Source: Clostridia bacterium UC5.1-2E3 (GTDB lineage Bacteria > Bacillota > Clostridia > Lachnospirales > Lachnospiraceae). Taken from it: 41,459 bases of DNA. The notes under the pieces were generated by a model that was not told the origin of the DNA, made no database searches, and saw only the letters and a list, made by a program, of their open reading frames with translations. The position numbers and the translations under genes are program-made. Position 1 is the first letter of the stretch; each line of letters opens with the position of its first letter. Of the stretch, positions 16,336 to 25,504 are shown piece by piece. The stretch is from NCBI GenBank assembly GCA_001304875.1, contig BBZO01000031.1:1-41459 (forward strand), read 5' to 3'.

Positions 16336-16916
16336 ATGCACAATATAAACGTAACCGACTGCAAAACCGCCCTCGCCCGCCTCATGGACGGCAACGAGGA
16401 ATACATAAACTCCAAAACCGGCCGCGGGAACATCTCCGAGGAGATCCGCGCCCTCACCCACATTTACGGCCAGAAGCCCTACGCCGTCGTCATCACCTGC
16501 TCCGACTCCCGCGTGATCCCGGAGAAGATTTTCATGGTGGGAATCGGCGAGATTTTCACCATCCGGGTGGCCGGAAACGTGATCGGAAACTTTGAGCTGG
16601 GCAGCATCGAGTACGCCGCCGAGCATCTGGCGTCAAGCTCATCCTGGTCATGGGCCACACCCGCTGCGGCGCTGTGGAGGCCGCCATCAAAGGGACCGGC
16701 GCCGGCTTTATCCGGTACATCACCGACGAGATCAAACAGGTCATCGGCGACAACACCGATCCGATTGTCTGCGAGCGCTTAAACATCGAGCACAGCATTG
16801 AACAGATTAAGAAAAGCCCTCTGATCCAGCGGATGATCCGGGACGAGGGCTTAAAGATCATCGGAGGAAACTACCACACACGCTCGGGCGAGGTGGTGCT
16901 TTTCTCTGAGCTTTAA
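16336..16916 (+). CDS. Beta-class carbonic anhydrase, one frameshift
   Basis: Zinc enzyme interconverting CO2 and bicarbonate, supplying bicarbonate for carboxylations and purine synthesis. Seen: zinc ligand Cys and catalytic Asp-Arg pair in CSDSR, then VAGNV, and the remaining ligands in GHTRCGAVEAA (His and Cys). The C-terminal half (SIEQIKKSPLIQRMI, GLKIIGGNYHTRSGEVV) matches the family. The frame breaks near 16632, where CTGGCGTC should be CTGGGCGTC. Repaired length is 193 residues. ATG 16336 follows AAAGGAGG. It is divergent from purA. Confidence 0.93.
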
Positions 16917-16948
16917 TGGCTGTGTAAGGGGATTCCCCCATCAGCCAT
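16916..16948. terminator. Hairpin between converging carbonic anhydrase and flavin reductase genes
   Basis: ATGGCTG (16916-16922) pairs with CAGCCAT (16942-16948), with an inner GGGG/CCCC helix. There is no T run, so termination is likely but not certain. Confidence 0.4.
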
Positions 16949-16950
16949 GT

Positions 16951-17595
16951 TCAGTCGAACATCTGGATATCCACCGTGCGATCGCAGACTGCCCGGACTC
17001 CCCCGTGAGCAGGTTCTGCATCGCCGGGATCAGCATCATAAATCCGTCTTTTCCGTACCTCTTCTCATACCCCTTCACGTACTCCTCCTCCACAGAAACG
17101 TGCTGCACCTCCCCGACGACCATGGCCGCGATGCCCGCGCCGCTCAGATCCTGCACGTCCTTCAAGGTGCACTCCATGTTCACAAACGCCTCCCCGATGA
17201 CGCGCGTGGATCGTCTTCGCGTCGGAGACGGTGAATCCGCCGGCCGCAAATTCGTCGGTTCCGTACTCATTCTGATGAATGGTTTCCACCAGCCTGCCGT
17301 AACAGTCGATCGGCAGGAAATTGATGCAGAAGCATTTTTCCCGCAGGATGTTGGCGTAGGTGTGGGTGTGCTGGAACAGATTGCCCATCACCGCGAAAAA
17401 TGCAGTCTTATCGCCGTGGAAGCAGCTCCAGGCGTGGAAACAGACATTGGGCTTTCCGTTCTCCTTCCACGTGGTCACCGCAAACAAAACGGTGGGAATG
17501 GCCGCCGTCACCTCAAAATGGGAACATATCTCAAATTCCTCCGGGTACAGGGGCTTGAAATATCCGGGAAATTCCTTTCCGATCTCCAGTTTCAT
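16951..17595 (-). CDS. Flavin reductase-like FMN-binding split-barrel protein, two frameshifts
   Basis: About 214 residues. The N-terminal part (MKLEIGKEFPGYFKPLYPEE, TAAIPTVLFAVTTWKENGKPNVCFHAWSCFHGD, NILREKCFCINFLP) is typical of the flavin reductase-like domain that binds FMN in a split barrel. The C-terminal part reads VIGEAFVNMECTLKDVQDLSGAG and AAMVVGEVQHVSVEEEYVKGYEKRYGKDGF. Frames change near 17215 and near 16980 (GCACGG for GCAACGG), after which it ends VDIQMFD. Start ATG 17595 after GGAGGAG. It is third in a minus-strand group behind the acetyltransferase and dCMP deaminase genes. Its electron acceptor is unknown. Confidence 0.8.
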
Positions 17596-17608
17596 CGTAC
17601 TCCTCCTC

Positions 17609-18091
17609 TCACATATGCCACTGCAGGTCTCTGGCATCGATCTCCACATACTCCCCGGCCCTCTCGCCCACCCGCAGGATCACCTTCCGGATCCCGGCCT
17701 GTATGATGAGCCTGGCGCACAGCGGGCATGGCTTCGCCCGGTGCACCGAATTGTCCTCCGGGTTCACGCCTGCCAGATAGAGATCCGCCCCCAGAGTCTG
17801 CCCGCGGCCGCAGTTTAAAAGCGCATTCTGCTCCGCGTGCACGGCCCGACAGATCCCATAGCCGTCGCCCTGGTGCATCCCCAGTTCCATCCGCGGGCAG
17901 TGCCCCACGTCGCAGCAGTTCTCGTACCCCCGCGGCGAACCGTTGTAGCCGGTGGAAACCACCACGTCATCCTTCACGATGACCGCGCCGTATTTCCGTT
18001 TTAAGCAGGTGCTCCGATAGGCGAACACCTCCGCCACGTTGAGGTATGTATCCGTCTTTGAAATTCTGCCTGTTTTGTCTGGTTTTACCAT
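17609..18091 (-). CDS. Deoxycytidylate (dCMP) deaminase
   Basis: Deaminates dCMP to dUMP, feeding thymidylate synthesis. 160 residues, intact. Zinc site HAEQNALLNC (His-Ala-Glu, proton-shuttling Glu) and PCPLCARLI. The family insert CCDVGHCPRMELGMHQGDGY between the beta strands is specific to dCMP deaminases rather than cytidine deaminases. Start ATG 18091 after AAAGGAGG. The first bases overlap the end of the preceding acetyltransferase gene by 7, so the two are co-translated. A longer in-frame reading upstream lies inside that gene and is rejected. Confidence 0.93.
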   Translation of the reverse strand: MVKPDKTGRISKTDTYLNVAEVFAYRSTCLKRKYGAVIVKDDVVVSTGYNGSPRGYENCCDVGHCPRMELGMHQGDGYGICRAVHAEQNALLNCGRGQTLGADLYLAGVNPEDNSVHRAKPCPLCARLIIQAGIRKVILRVGERAGEYVEIDARDLQWHM

Positions 18092-18732
18092 GGGTGGGGG
18101 CCTCCTTTGCTGTTTAAAAATTCCTGCAGCCGCTCCGCAAACTGTCCGATATGCAGGCCATCCACAAACGAATGGTGTGCCTGCACGGAAAGCGGCATCA
18201 CGTTCTTTCCATCCTTCTTCTGATACTTTCCCCAATCAAACAGAGGCGTCGCATTGTCCTTCTTTCCCGAATTGGTGTGGGAAATATGCGTATATGCAAC
18301 CCAGGGCATCGGAGAGCACTGAAACACATCATTCCCCAGAGGACCGGTAAAATACGCCTGCTGCTCCTGCGCAGTTTTAGACGCCAGCCGGCAATACGCG
18401 TCCAGATCATCTATAAACGGCACGTTCACCACTTTAAAAAGCCCTGTCTCTCCATTCAGATACGTAAATGCAGTATCTATTTTGTCAAACAGAACAACCT
18501 TTCCATCCAGGAAACGGTAGCGAAACGCTTCAATCTCATTGGCACATTTGCAGACCGCAAATACCATGGCCATCGTAAAAGACAGTTTCCGCATTTTAAC
18601 CGTATCCAGGAACCGTGTGACATCCACCTCAAAGGTCACACAGAACGCCGGCTCAACGCTCTCACGAAAAACGGCGCAGTGCATCGCGCGGGGCCATGTG
18701 TTTTCATCGATCACTTTGTATGAATTGGACAT
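18085..18732 (-). CDS. Chloramphenicol acetyltransferase family protein (type A)
   Basis: 215 residues, intact. The type A CAT fold is recognisable throughout (ENTWPRAMHCAVFRE, RKLSFTMAMVFAVCKCANEIEAFRYRFLDGKVVLF). The catalytic motif QAHHSFVDGLHIGQF carries the general-base His and the structural Asp of HHxxxDG. Enzymes of this family acetylate chloramphenicol, but many chromosomal relatives in Clostridia have no proven drug target. Resistance is therefore possible, not shown. It is first of three co-oriented genes (this, dCMP deaminase, flavin reductase). No mobile-element sequence flanks it. Confidence 0.88.
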   Translation of the reverse strand: MSNSYKVIDENTWPRAMHCAVFRESVEPAFCVTFEVDVTRFLDTVKMRKLSFTMAMVFAVCKCANEIEAFRYRFLDGKVVLFDKIDTAFTYLNGETGLFKVVNVPFIDDLDAYCRLASKTAQEQQAYFTGPLGNDVFQCSPMPWVAYTHISHTNSGKKDNATPLFDWGKYQKKDGKNVMPLSVQAHHSFVDGLHIGQFAERLQEFLNSKGGPHPW

Positions 18733-18796
18733 GCTTCCTCACCTCCGTTTTTATCTCTCTTTCTCATTGTAACAGATCCGTCTTTGTTTGAACACA

Positions 18797-18854
18797 TAAA
18801 AAAGCACCCCAGGAGACCTCGCAGCGTACCGAAACGCCCATTCTCCCAGGATGC
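18797..18854 (-). terminator. Intrinsic terminator of purC-purB
   Basis: On the minus strand GCATCCTGGGAGA pairs fully (including G-U pairs) with TCTCCTGGGGTGC, and TTTTTT follows. It starts 35 bases after the purB stop. Confidence 0.8.
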
Positions 18855-18888
18855 CTTCTGGCTGATTCATAATTAAATTTTTAAATCC

Positions 18889-20318
18889 CTACACAAAGAT
18901 CTCCGCCGTCATTCCCAGCACGTCCCGGTTCTCCTCCAGGATGGGATTCACGACCTCGGCGAGGAACTCCTCCACCTGCTTCGGGGCGCGGCCCACGTAG
19001 CGGGACGGATCCATGGTCTTCTTAAGCTCGTCGAGCGTCAGCCCGAATGCGGGATCCGCAGCGATCAGCTCTAAGAGATTGTTGTCTAAGCCCTTCTCCT
19101 TCACGTTCTTTCCGGCCTCCATGGAGAGCTGGCGGATCTTCTCGTGAAGCTCCTGGCGGTCGCCGCCGGCTTTCACGGCATCCATCATGATGTTCTCGGT
19201 AGCCATGAACGGAAGCTCAGCCATCAGCCGCTTCTCGATGACCTTCGGATACACCACCAGGCCGTCCACCACATTTAAGTAGAGATCCAGAATGCCGTCG
19301 ATGGCCAGGAATCCCTCGGGGACGCTGAGCCGCTTGTTGGCGGAGTCGTCCAGGGTTCTCTCAAACCACTGGTCGAAGCCACCAGCATGGGGTTCATCAC
19401 GTCGGCCATCACGTAGTTGGCCAGGGACGCGATGCGCTCGCTTCTCATGGGGTTTCTCTTGTACGCCATGGCGGAGGAACCGATCTGGTTCTTCTCGAAG
19501 GGCTCCTCGATCTCCTTTAAGTGCTGGAGCAGGCGGATGTCGTTGGAAAACTTATGCGCGCTCTGGGCGATGCCGGCCAGGACGCTCACCACACGGCTGT
19601 CCACCTTGCGGGAGTAGGTCTGCCCGGAAACGGGATAGCAGGACGAAAAGCCCATCTTCTCGGCGATCTTTTTGTCCGCCAGGCGGCACTTCTCGTGGTC
19701 GCCGTCAAACAGCTCCAGGAAGCTGGCCTGCGTTCCCGTGGTTCCCTTGGAGCCTAAAAGCTTCATGGAACCGATCACGTGGTCCAGATCCTCCAGATCC
19801 AGGCACAGCTCCTGGAGCCACAGGGTGGCTCTCTTGCCCACGGTGGTGGGCTGGGCCGGCTGGAAGTGGGTGAATGCTAACGTCGGCAGATCCTTGTAGG
19901 TGTCGGCGAACTTTGCCAGCTCCGCCATCACATTCAGAAGCTTTCTGCGGACCAGCTTAAGCGCCTCCGTCATAAGTATGATATCTGTATTGTCGCCCAC
20001 ATAGCAGGACGTGGCGCCCAGATGGATGATTCCCTTGGCCTTCGGGCACTGAACGCCGTATGCGTACACGTGGGACATGACGTCATGGCGGACCAGTCTC
20101 TCCCGCTCCTTTGCCACCTCGAAATTGATATCGTCCTGGTGGCTCTTAAGCTCCTCGATCTGCTCCTCGGTAATCGGGAGTCCCAGCTCCCTCTCCGTCT
20201 CTGCCAGAGCGATCCAGAGCTTTCTCCACGTGCGGAATTTCTTCTCCGGGGAAAAGATGTACTGCATCTCTTTGCTGGCGTACCGCTCGGAAAGCGGGCT
20301 CACATATCTGTCCTCCAT
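18889..20318 (-). CDS. purB: Adenylosuccinate lyase, one frameshift
   Basis: Cleaves SAICAR to AICAR and adenylosuccinate to AMP, both with release of fumarate. Seen: [32 protein letters not shown] (general-acid His region), and the signature loop [16 protein letters not shown] with its catalytic Ser. The frame breaks near 19385, where GTGGCTTCGAC would be GTGGGCTTCGAC (reading [13 protein letters not shown]). Repaired length is 476 residues, matching the longer Clostridia form. It lies 8 bases after purC. Confidence 0.96.
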
Positions 20319-20326
20319 GGCTCCTC

Positions 20327-21040
20327 CTATCTATCTGCGATGCCTAAGCGTCTGAATACCTCGTTGTAGGCGTCCTCAACGTTTCCTAAATCTCTGCGGA
20401 AACGGTCCTTGTCCAGCTTCTCGTGGGTCTCCTTGTCCCAGAGTCTGCAGGTATCCGGGGAAACCTCGTCGGCCAGGATCACCTGTCCGTGGTAGCGGCC
20501 GAACTCGATCTTGAAGTCGATCAGCTCGATGCCCAGGCTGTCGAAATATTTCTGCATCACCTCGTTTACCTTGAAGGCGTACTTCGTGATGGCGTCGATC
20601 TCCTCCTCGGTGGCAAGCTCCAGGGAAAGAGCATAGTATTTATTGATGAACGGATCGCCTAAATCGTCGTTCTTGTAGCTGAACTCCAGGGTCGGGCATT
20701 TGAACTTAATGCCTTCCTCCATGCCCATCTTCTTGGCGAAGCTGCCTGCAGAGAAGTTGCGGATGATAACCTCCAGCGGAACGATCTCCACTTTCTTTAC
20801 AGCGGTCTCTCTGTCACTCAGCTCCTCGATGTAGTGGGTCGGAACGCCCTCAGCCTCAAGAAGTTTGAAGATGTGATTTGTCATGCGGTTGTTGATGGCG
20901 CCCTTTCCTACGATGGTGCCCTTCTTTAACCCGTTAAATGCAGTCGCGTCGTCCTTGTAGTCCACGATCAGCACATCCGGGTCCTCTGTGGTGTAAACTT
21001 TCTTTGCTTTGCCTTCATACAACAAATCTACTTTCTTCAT
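20327..21040 (-). CDS. purC: Phosphoribosylaminoimidazole-succinocarboxamide (SAICAR) synthase
   Basis: ATP-dependent ligation of CAIR with aspartate to SAICAR. 237 residues, intact. Family motifs: [17 protein letters not shown] (N-terminal nucleotide loop), [26 protein letters not shown] strand, DFKIEFGR and [14 protein letters not shown] (catalytic Asp and Ser region). Start ATG 21040 after AGGTGG. It is the first gene of purC-purB, whose products act consecutively. Promoter at 21104-21132. I see no PurR box. Confidence 0.97.
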   Translation of the reverse strand: MKKVDLLYEGKAKKVYTTEDPDVLIVDYKDDATAFNGLKKGTIVGKGAINNRMTNHIFKLLEAEGVPTHYIEELSDRETAVKKVEIVPLEVIIRNFSAGSFAKKMGMEEGIKFKCPTLEFSYKNDDLGDPFINKYYALSLELATEEEIDAITKYAFKVNEVMQKYFDSLGIELIDFKIEFGRYHGQVILADEVSPDTCRLWDKETHEKLDKDRFRRDLGNVEDAYNEVFRRLGIADR

Positions 21041-21103
21041 TTGAATCCACCTGTCCTTTTCATTTATAAGTTTTAAATATAAAAGAGTTACCTTTCTTAA
21101 GAA

Positions 21104-21132
21104 ATTATAATACTCTGATATGGCAAAATCAA
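21104..21132 (-). promoter_or_regulatory. Promoter of purC-purB
   Basis: Minus strand TTGATT (21127-21132), a 17-bp spacer, TATAAT (21104-21109). No riboswitch-like fold is evident in the 64-bp leader. Confidence 0.7.
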
Positions 21133-21153
21133 TAGGGCCGTTTATTAAATAAT

Positions 21154-21560
21154 TTAATGAGTATCTATCGTTTCTCTGTAAAACCAGAGCGTCCCGTCCT
21201 TTAACTCGAAGCGGATTCCAAGCCGCCCGGAAAAACCGCCGGATCCCTCCTCCAGGACTCCGGCGCGCTCCGCATACTCCACGCGGGCCAGGGCCGATAG
21301 AATATCATCCCCTCCACACCGCCGGCGAGCGCCAGCACCTCGGCGGCGGCCGCAGCGATCAGAGCCGCCCGCAGAAAGCCCGTTCCCGTTCCCGTTCCCG
21401 ATCCGGCTCCTGCCCGTGTCCTTCCTCCGGTTCCATCTCCCGCCCCGGGCTCCGCCATCCGGCCCGGCCGGCCGGCACACCGTTCCCCGGCCAGATATGC
21501 GCCCCCGCGCGTACAGCCTCACCGTGTTCCGCCTCCACGGACATTTTCTTCCAAACAAAG
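21154..21560 (-). CDS. Unrecognised GC-rich small protein, probably several frameshifts
   Basis: I do not recognise this gene. Three overlapping minus-strand frames are open and none is convincing throughout. The most natural reading is a mosaic: an N-terminal stretch near 21545-21470 (AEHGEAVRAGAHIW), a hydrophobic alanine-rich helix near 21380-21320 (FLRAALIAAAAAEVLALAGG), and a good-looking C-terminus (LSALARVEYAERAGVLEEG, RLGIRFELKDGTLWFYRE) ending at 21154. This suggests a protein with one membrane helix whose frame has been broken two or three times in very GC-rich DNA. Start and exact sequence are unknown. Confidence 0.35.
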
Positions 21561-21685
21561 CCTCATCTCCCTTCGCCGTTCAGCCGCACCATCAGGAATG
21601 TCCTATCATCTTACACGATCTGTCCCCCGATGTAAAGAAAAATGTCCGTGCGCATCTGCCAGAATACCTGCGCCGGATTGCCAGG

Positions 21686-21722
21686 CAAAAAGAAAGCCGC
21701 GCCCGCGCCCGTCCGGCGCGGC
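21686..21722 (-). terminator. Intrinsic terminator after the lipoprotein gene
   Basis: On the minus strand GCCGCGCC (21715-21722) pairs with GGCGCGGC (21696-21703), followed by TTTCTTTTT. It lies 33 bases beyond the lipoprotein stop. Confidence 0.75.
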
Positions 21723-21754
21723 CATCGGCCTTCCCTGCCTTTTATGTGATTCAA

Positions 21755-22099
21755 TTATTTGTCGGTGGCCGCCGTGGTGGATGCGGAGGTGGTTCCCTCG
21801 CCCATCAGATCGTCCACGCCCTGCTTCACATCGTCCATCATGCCGTCGATCACGCCGGTGGTCTTGTCCTTCATATCCTCTCCGGCATTCTTCATATCCT
21901 CGCCGACGTTCATGTCCGCACCGGTGGTTCCATTAATCGTACCGCCTGTGGTGCCGTTCAGGGTTCCGTCTGCGGCGCCCGTCGTGTTCTGGCCGGCCGC
22001 GCTGCTGTTCCCGTCGTCTCCCATACTGCCGCAGGCCGTCATGGAGAGTACCGCCGCGGCCATCATCAAAGCTAAAACATATTGTCTGCATTTTTTCAT
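21755..22099 (-). CDS. Small secreted lipoprotein of unknown function
   Basis: 114 residues, intact. Signal peptide MKKCRQYVLALMMAAAVLSMTAC with lipobox LSMTAC, so Cys23 would be lipidated and the protein anchored outside the membrane. The mature part is low-complexity, rich in Gly, Thr, Asn and Asp (TLNGTTGGTINGTTGAD). An amphipathic stretch follows (MNVGEDMKNAGEDMKDKTTGVIDGMMDDVKQGVDDL). Start ATG 22099 after a GGAG-like site. It lies after dapB on the same strand with a 105-bp gap. No function can be assigned. Confidence 0.8.
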   Translation of the reverse strand: MKKCRQYVLALMMAAAVLSMTACGSMGDDGNSSAAGQNTTGAADGTLNGTTGGTINGTTGADMNVGEDMKNAGEDMKDKTTGVIDGMMDDVKQGVDDLMGEGTTSASTTAATDK

Positions 22100-22204
22100 A
22101 ATGGCAATCTCCTTTCTGAGTTTAGTATGCTCAGAGAGGAGTGCAATTATGGTGACAATTTCTGGAAAATCAACGGGTTTTTTCCATTCTTCTCGCCGCG
22201 CCCG

Positions 22205-22960
22205 CTACCCGATCACGTCCTTCATCGTGTAGAGTCCCGGCTGCTTTCCGGCCAGGAACTTGGCCGCCTCCACGGCGCCCTTTCCGAAAATGGCCTTGGA
22301 GTACGCGGTGTGATTGAAGGTGATCACCTCGTCCTTGCCGGCGAAAATCACGTCGTGCTCGCCGACAATGGTGCCGCCGCGGACGGCCTGGATGCCGATC
22401 TCCTTCTGGTCGCGCTTCACCCGCTCGGTGCTGCGGTCGTACTTATAATGGTAAATGCCTCCCATGGCCTCGTTGATGGAATCGGCCAGAGCCAGGGCGG
22501 TTCCGCTGGGGGCGTCCACCTTCTGGTTGTGGTGCTTCTCCAGAATCTCGATGTCAAATCCGGCAGACGCCAGAACCTGCGCCGCCTCCTGCACCAGCTT
22601 AAGGAGCACGTTGACGCCCAGCGACATGTTGGCGGAGCGCAGCACCGGGGCCGTCTTCGCGGTCTCAGAAACCTTCTCCACCTGCTCGGGGCTGAGGCCT
22701 GTGGTGCAGACCACCACCGGCATCCCGGTCTTAGCACAGTAGTCTAAAAGCGCGTCCTCCGCCTTCGCCGAGGCGAAGTCGATGATGACGTCCGCCTCCA
22801 CATTGCAGTCTTTTAAGGACGCAAACACCGGGTAATCATTTTTCTTTGTATCGGAAATGTCGATTCCGGCCACAATCCCGGCCTCCGGGTCCTGGGCCAC
22901 CAGTCCGCTGATGACCTGCCCCATGGCGCCGTTGCAGCCATGCATAATAATTCTCGTCAT
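22205..22960 (-). CDS. dapB: 4-hydroxy-tetrahydrodipicolinate reductase
   Basis: NAD(P)H-dependent second step of the lysine/diaminopimelate branch. 251 residues, intact. N-terminal dinucleotide motif MHGCNGAMGQVI (GxxGxMG type), VCTTGLSPEQV, and the substrate-binding and catalytic motif EKHHNQKVDAPSGTA with the conserved HH and K. It follows dapA by 48 bases and shares its riboswitch-controlled transcript, so both enzymes are coordinated by lysine supply. Confidence 0.97.
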   Translation of the reverse strand: MTRIIMHGCNGAMGQVISGLVAQDPEAGIVAGIDISDTKKNDYPVFASLKDCNVEADVIIDFASAKAEDALLDYCAKTGMPVVVCTTGLSPEQVEKVSETAKTAPVLRSANMSLGVNVLLKLVQEAAQVLASAGFDIEILEKHHNQKVDAPSGTALALADSINEAMGGIYHYKYDRSTERVKRDQKEIGIQAVRGGTIVGEHDVIFAGKDEVITFNHTAYSKAIFGKGAVEAAKFLAGKQPGLYTMKDVIG

Positions 22961-23008
22961 ACTCTGTCTCCTGTCTGTACATCTGCTCTGTAAAACGTAT
23001 CTCTCCTG

Positions 23009-23893
23009 CTACAGAATCCCATATGCCTTCATGGCCGCCTCGAGGCGCTCCCTGTTCTTCGGCTCCATCTCGCAGAGCGGCATACGGAACGGTCCCACGT
23101 TCTTGCCCATCAGATTCATGGCCTCCTTCACGGGAATCGGGTTCACCTCGCAGAACAGCGCGTTAATCAGCGGAATGGCCTCCAGCTGAAGCTTCGCGCT
23201 CCGCTTCACATCCCCGTCCAGATAGGCCTGGCAGATCTCGTGGGTCTGGGCCGGCGCCACATTGGAGAGCACGGAGATGACTCCCTTGCCGCCCAGGGAC
23301 ATGATGGGAACGATCTGGTCATCGTTTCCGGAGTAGAGATCCACGCAGCCGTCGGCCATGTTCATCATCTCGGCGATGGCGGAGAAGTTTCCGCTGGCTT
23401 CCTTGACACCCACGATATTGGGAACCTCCCTGCAGAGCGTCACAATGGTCTGGGGCGCGATGTTCAATCCGGTTCTGCTGGGCACGTTGTAGAGAAGAGC
23501 CGGGATATTTACCGTCTCGGCGATGGCTGTGAAATGCCGGATCAGTCCCTTCTGGGTTGCCTTGTTATAATAGGGGGAAACCAGTAAAAGCCCGTCGGCC
23601 CCCGCCTCCTCGGCACATTTGGACAGGTACTGCGCCGTAGCCGTGCAGTTGGAGCCTGTCCCGGCGATGACCGGGATTCTCTTTTTCGTCACATCGATGA
23701 CAAACTGGATCGCCCGGATGTGCTCCTCGTGGGTCAGCGTGGACGCCTCTCCGGTAGTCCCGCAGACGATAATGCTGTCGGTTCCGCCGGCGATCTGCTC
23801 CTCCACCAGCTCCTCAAATTTGTCGTAATTAATAAGTCCTTCCTCTGTAAACGGCGTCGCCAGGGCCACGCCTGCACCCTCAAAAATTGCCAT
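23009..23893 (-). CDS. dapA: 4-hydroxy-tetrahydrodipicolinate synthase
   Basis: Condenses pyruvate with aspartate semialdehyde, opening the lysine/diaminopimelate branch needed for peptidoglycan and, via dipicolinate, for spores. 294 residues, intact. Class I aldolase features: VCGTTGEASTLTHEEH (TTGE), the YNVPSRTGLN motif with the catalytic Tyr, and VGVKEASG with the Schiff-base Lys. Start ATG 23893 after AGGAGGAAGG. It is preceded by a terminator and a lysine riboswitch, so it should be shut off when lysine is plentiful. Confidence 0.97.
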   Translation of the reverse strand: MAIFEGAGVALATPFTEEGLINYDKFEELVEEQIAGGTDSIIVCGTTGEASTLTHEEHIRAIQFVIDVTKKRIPVIAGTGSNCTATAQYLSKCAEEAGADGLLLVSPYYNKATQKGLIRHFTAIAETVNIPALLYNVPSRTGLNIAPQTIVTLCREVPNIVGVKEASGNFSAIAEMMNMADGCVDLYSGNDDQIVPIMSLGGKGVISVLSNVAPAQTHEICQAYLDGDVKRSAKLQLEAIPLINALFCEVNPIPVKEAMNLMGKNVGPFRMPLCEMEPKNRERLEAAMKAYGIL

Positions 23894-23918
23894 AATCCTT
23901 CCTCCTGTTTAATTTTAC

Positions 23919-23950
23919 TAAAAAATAGAGCTGACGATATGGTCAGCTCT
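23919..23950 (-). terminator. Riboswitch-controlled terminator of dapA
   Basis: On the minus strand AGAGCTGAC, a six-base loop, GTCAGCTCT, then ATTTTTT. It sits between the lysine aptamer and dapA, as expected for transcription attenuation. Confidence 0.9.
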
Positions 23951-23973
23951 TAAAGTCCTAAACTTTATCTTTA

Positions 23974-24137
23974 AGTAGCTCACCATCCTATACAGATGAC
24001 AGTCACACGGCTGTTCACCGTGCGCCCAGGGTCCGCACACTCAAGCTATACGGCCCTTCGGCGTCTCCCCCTTTCATCCGCCTTCCTCTGCCCTTGAAGC
24101 ATCGGGCGGGGTACTGTTGTTTGACGCGACCTCTACT
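23974..24137 (-). ncRNA. Lysine riboswitch (L box)
   Basis: The minus strand carries the conserved blocks of the lysine aptamer in order. AGTAGAGGTCGCG is the 5' side of P1 and loop E. AAGGGGGAGACGCCGAAG is the P2-P3 junction. GGACCCTGGGC follows, then GACTGTCATC, and GGTGAGCTACT is the 3' side of P1. The outermost AGTAG and CTACT close P1. A terminator follows and then dapA. Lysine binding would favour termination. Confidence 0.93.
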
Positions 24138-24151
24138 CTTTCACAGTTATC

Positions 24152-24183
24152 ATTATAGTACCATCATTGACATTCCTTGTCAA
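24152..24183 (-). promoter_or_regulatory. Promoter of the lysine riboswitch-dapAB transcript
   Basis: Minus strand TTGACA (24178-24183) followed by TACTAT at 17 bp (24155-24160) or a perfect TATAAT at 20 bp (24152-24157). The -35 lies within the last codons of the upstream CobO-like gene. Confidence 0.6.
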
Positions 24184-24669
24184 CTTTATCATTCTCCACA
24201 CGGGCAATAAAATCCACGTACGGCTCAAGTTCCTTCGGAAATACCTTTCCGGTCATGATCACACACGTGCCTCTTCCCTGGCAGAGAGAAACTCGATGAT
24301 CTCCTCGCAGGAGACCACGCCCTGGTCGATGATGCCCAGAACCTCGTCCAGAATGAGAAGATCGCATTCGCCGGTGCTTAAAACCTTTTTGGCGAAATTC
24401 AAGCCGTTGCGGATGTTGAGCCGCTCCTCCTGCTTTTCCTCCTCACTGAGCTCCGCAAAGCTTTTGCAGGACTTTTCAAAGCGGAACACCTTCATGGCGG
24501 GCTCCAGCATCTTTAAGCCGTCCGCCAGCTCGCTGTTTAAATTTCCTTTCAGGAACTGTATCATGATCACTTTCCTGGAATTGGCCGATGCGATCACGCC
24601 TTTTCCCACAGCCATGGCCGTCTTGCCCCAGCCCGGGCCGCAGAAAACCTGAACCTTACCTTTATCCAT
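24164..24669 (-). CDS. CobO/BtuR-like ATP:corrinoid adenosyltransferase family protein, one frameshift
   Basis: About 168 residues after repair. It begins MDKGKVQVFCGPGWGKTAMAVGKGV with a P-loop (GPGWGKT) in the position used by CobA/CobO enzymes. KVIMIQFLKGN and CDLLILDEVLGIIDQGVV (Walker B) follow in family order, then CVIMTGKVFPKELEPYVDFIARVE. The enzyme adenosylates cob(I)alamin. The P-loop is slightly divergent, so a related ATPase role is possible. The frame breaks near 24268 just before CVIMTGK. Start ATG 24669. It lies between the SSB-like gene and dapA on the same strand, and no other cobalamin gene is in the window. Confidence 0.78.
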
Positions 24670-24794
24670 ACTGACACCTCTTAGTAAAACTGCACATAGT
24701 TATCGAATCAATTCTCAGCGTATTTTATCATTTTTTGTGAGGTTTTGCAAGTTCTATTGTCTCACTCCTGTTCTGCGCGCTGTCCCGCGCACTT

Positions 24795-25427
24795 TCACTC
24801 CTGTTCCACGCACTCCAGCTTGCTGACGGAGACCTCGTAGGCCACGCGCTTTTCGCACTCGGTCTCGCTCAGCTTTTTCGTGTATTCGCGGCTCTGTACG
24901 CGGCCCCAGACGCGCACCCTCACGCCCACCTCGAAGCCGGAGGCGTATCTTGCGTTCCTGCCCCAGGCGATGCAGGGAATGTAGTCGGACTTTCCGTAGG
25001 GGCGGTTGACCGCCAGCAGGATATCCGCGATCTCGCGTCCCAGCGGCGTCTTTCTGTAAATGGGCGCCTTGCATATGTATCCGTCCAGAAAAATCTGGTT
25101 GGTTTTCGTGTAGTCGTTGAACTCGTCCAGGAAATTCACCTCGCGCACAAAAATCGAGAGCACCAGCCGGTTCTTGCTCCCCTCGTGCCGGTTATAGGAA
25201 CGGAACTGCCCGATGGCTTCCATGGTGCAGCCCACATAATCCTTCGTCACATCTAAAAGCCGTTCGGATATCATAAGCGGAATGATATCCGTCTGCTCGC
25301 TCAAACGGTTTACCGCCAGATCCACAAGATAAAAGCCTTCGCCGAAGACTTCGTGGCTGAACGTAAACCCGGAAATCACCTCCCCGATGACGCTCACCTT
25401 GTTGTTTTCAATTACTTTTTCTGACAT
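24795..25427 (-). CDS. SSB-like protein with two OB folds
   Basis: 210 residues, intact. It contains two tandem OB-type segments. The first is about residues 8-100 (NNKVSVIGEVISGFTFSHEVFGEGFYLVDLAV, IPLMISERLL). The second is about 110-205 (NQIFLDGYICKAPIYRKTPLGREIADILLAVNRPYGKSDYIPCIAWGRNARY), close to the PriB/SSB core. The doubled fold with weak first domain is the pattern of Clostridia SSB-like proteins distinct from the housekeeping ssb beside rpsF. It probably binds single-stranded DNA. It lacks the usual acidic SSB tail with DIPF. Start ATG 25427 after AAGGAGA. Confidence 0.8.
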   Translation of the reverse strand: MSEKVIENNKVSVIGEVISGFTFSHEVFGEGFYLVDLAVNRLSEQTDIIPLMISERLLDVTKDYVGCTMEAIGQFRSYNRHEGSKNRLVLSIFVREVNFLDEFNDYTKTNQIFLDGYICKAPIYRKTPLGREIADILLAVNRPYGKSDYIPCIAWGRNARYASGFEVGVRVRVWGRVQSREYTKKLSETECEKRVAYEVSVSKLECVEQE

Positions 25428-25504
25428 AGTATTTCTCCTTTTCTTTCTCATAAATTTGCTTAACCGCTAATATAATGTTTATTCGCAGATGGGGGAATTA
25501 TGAA

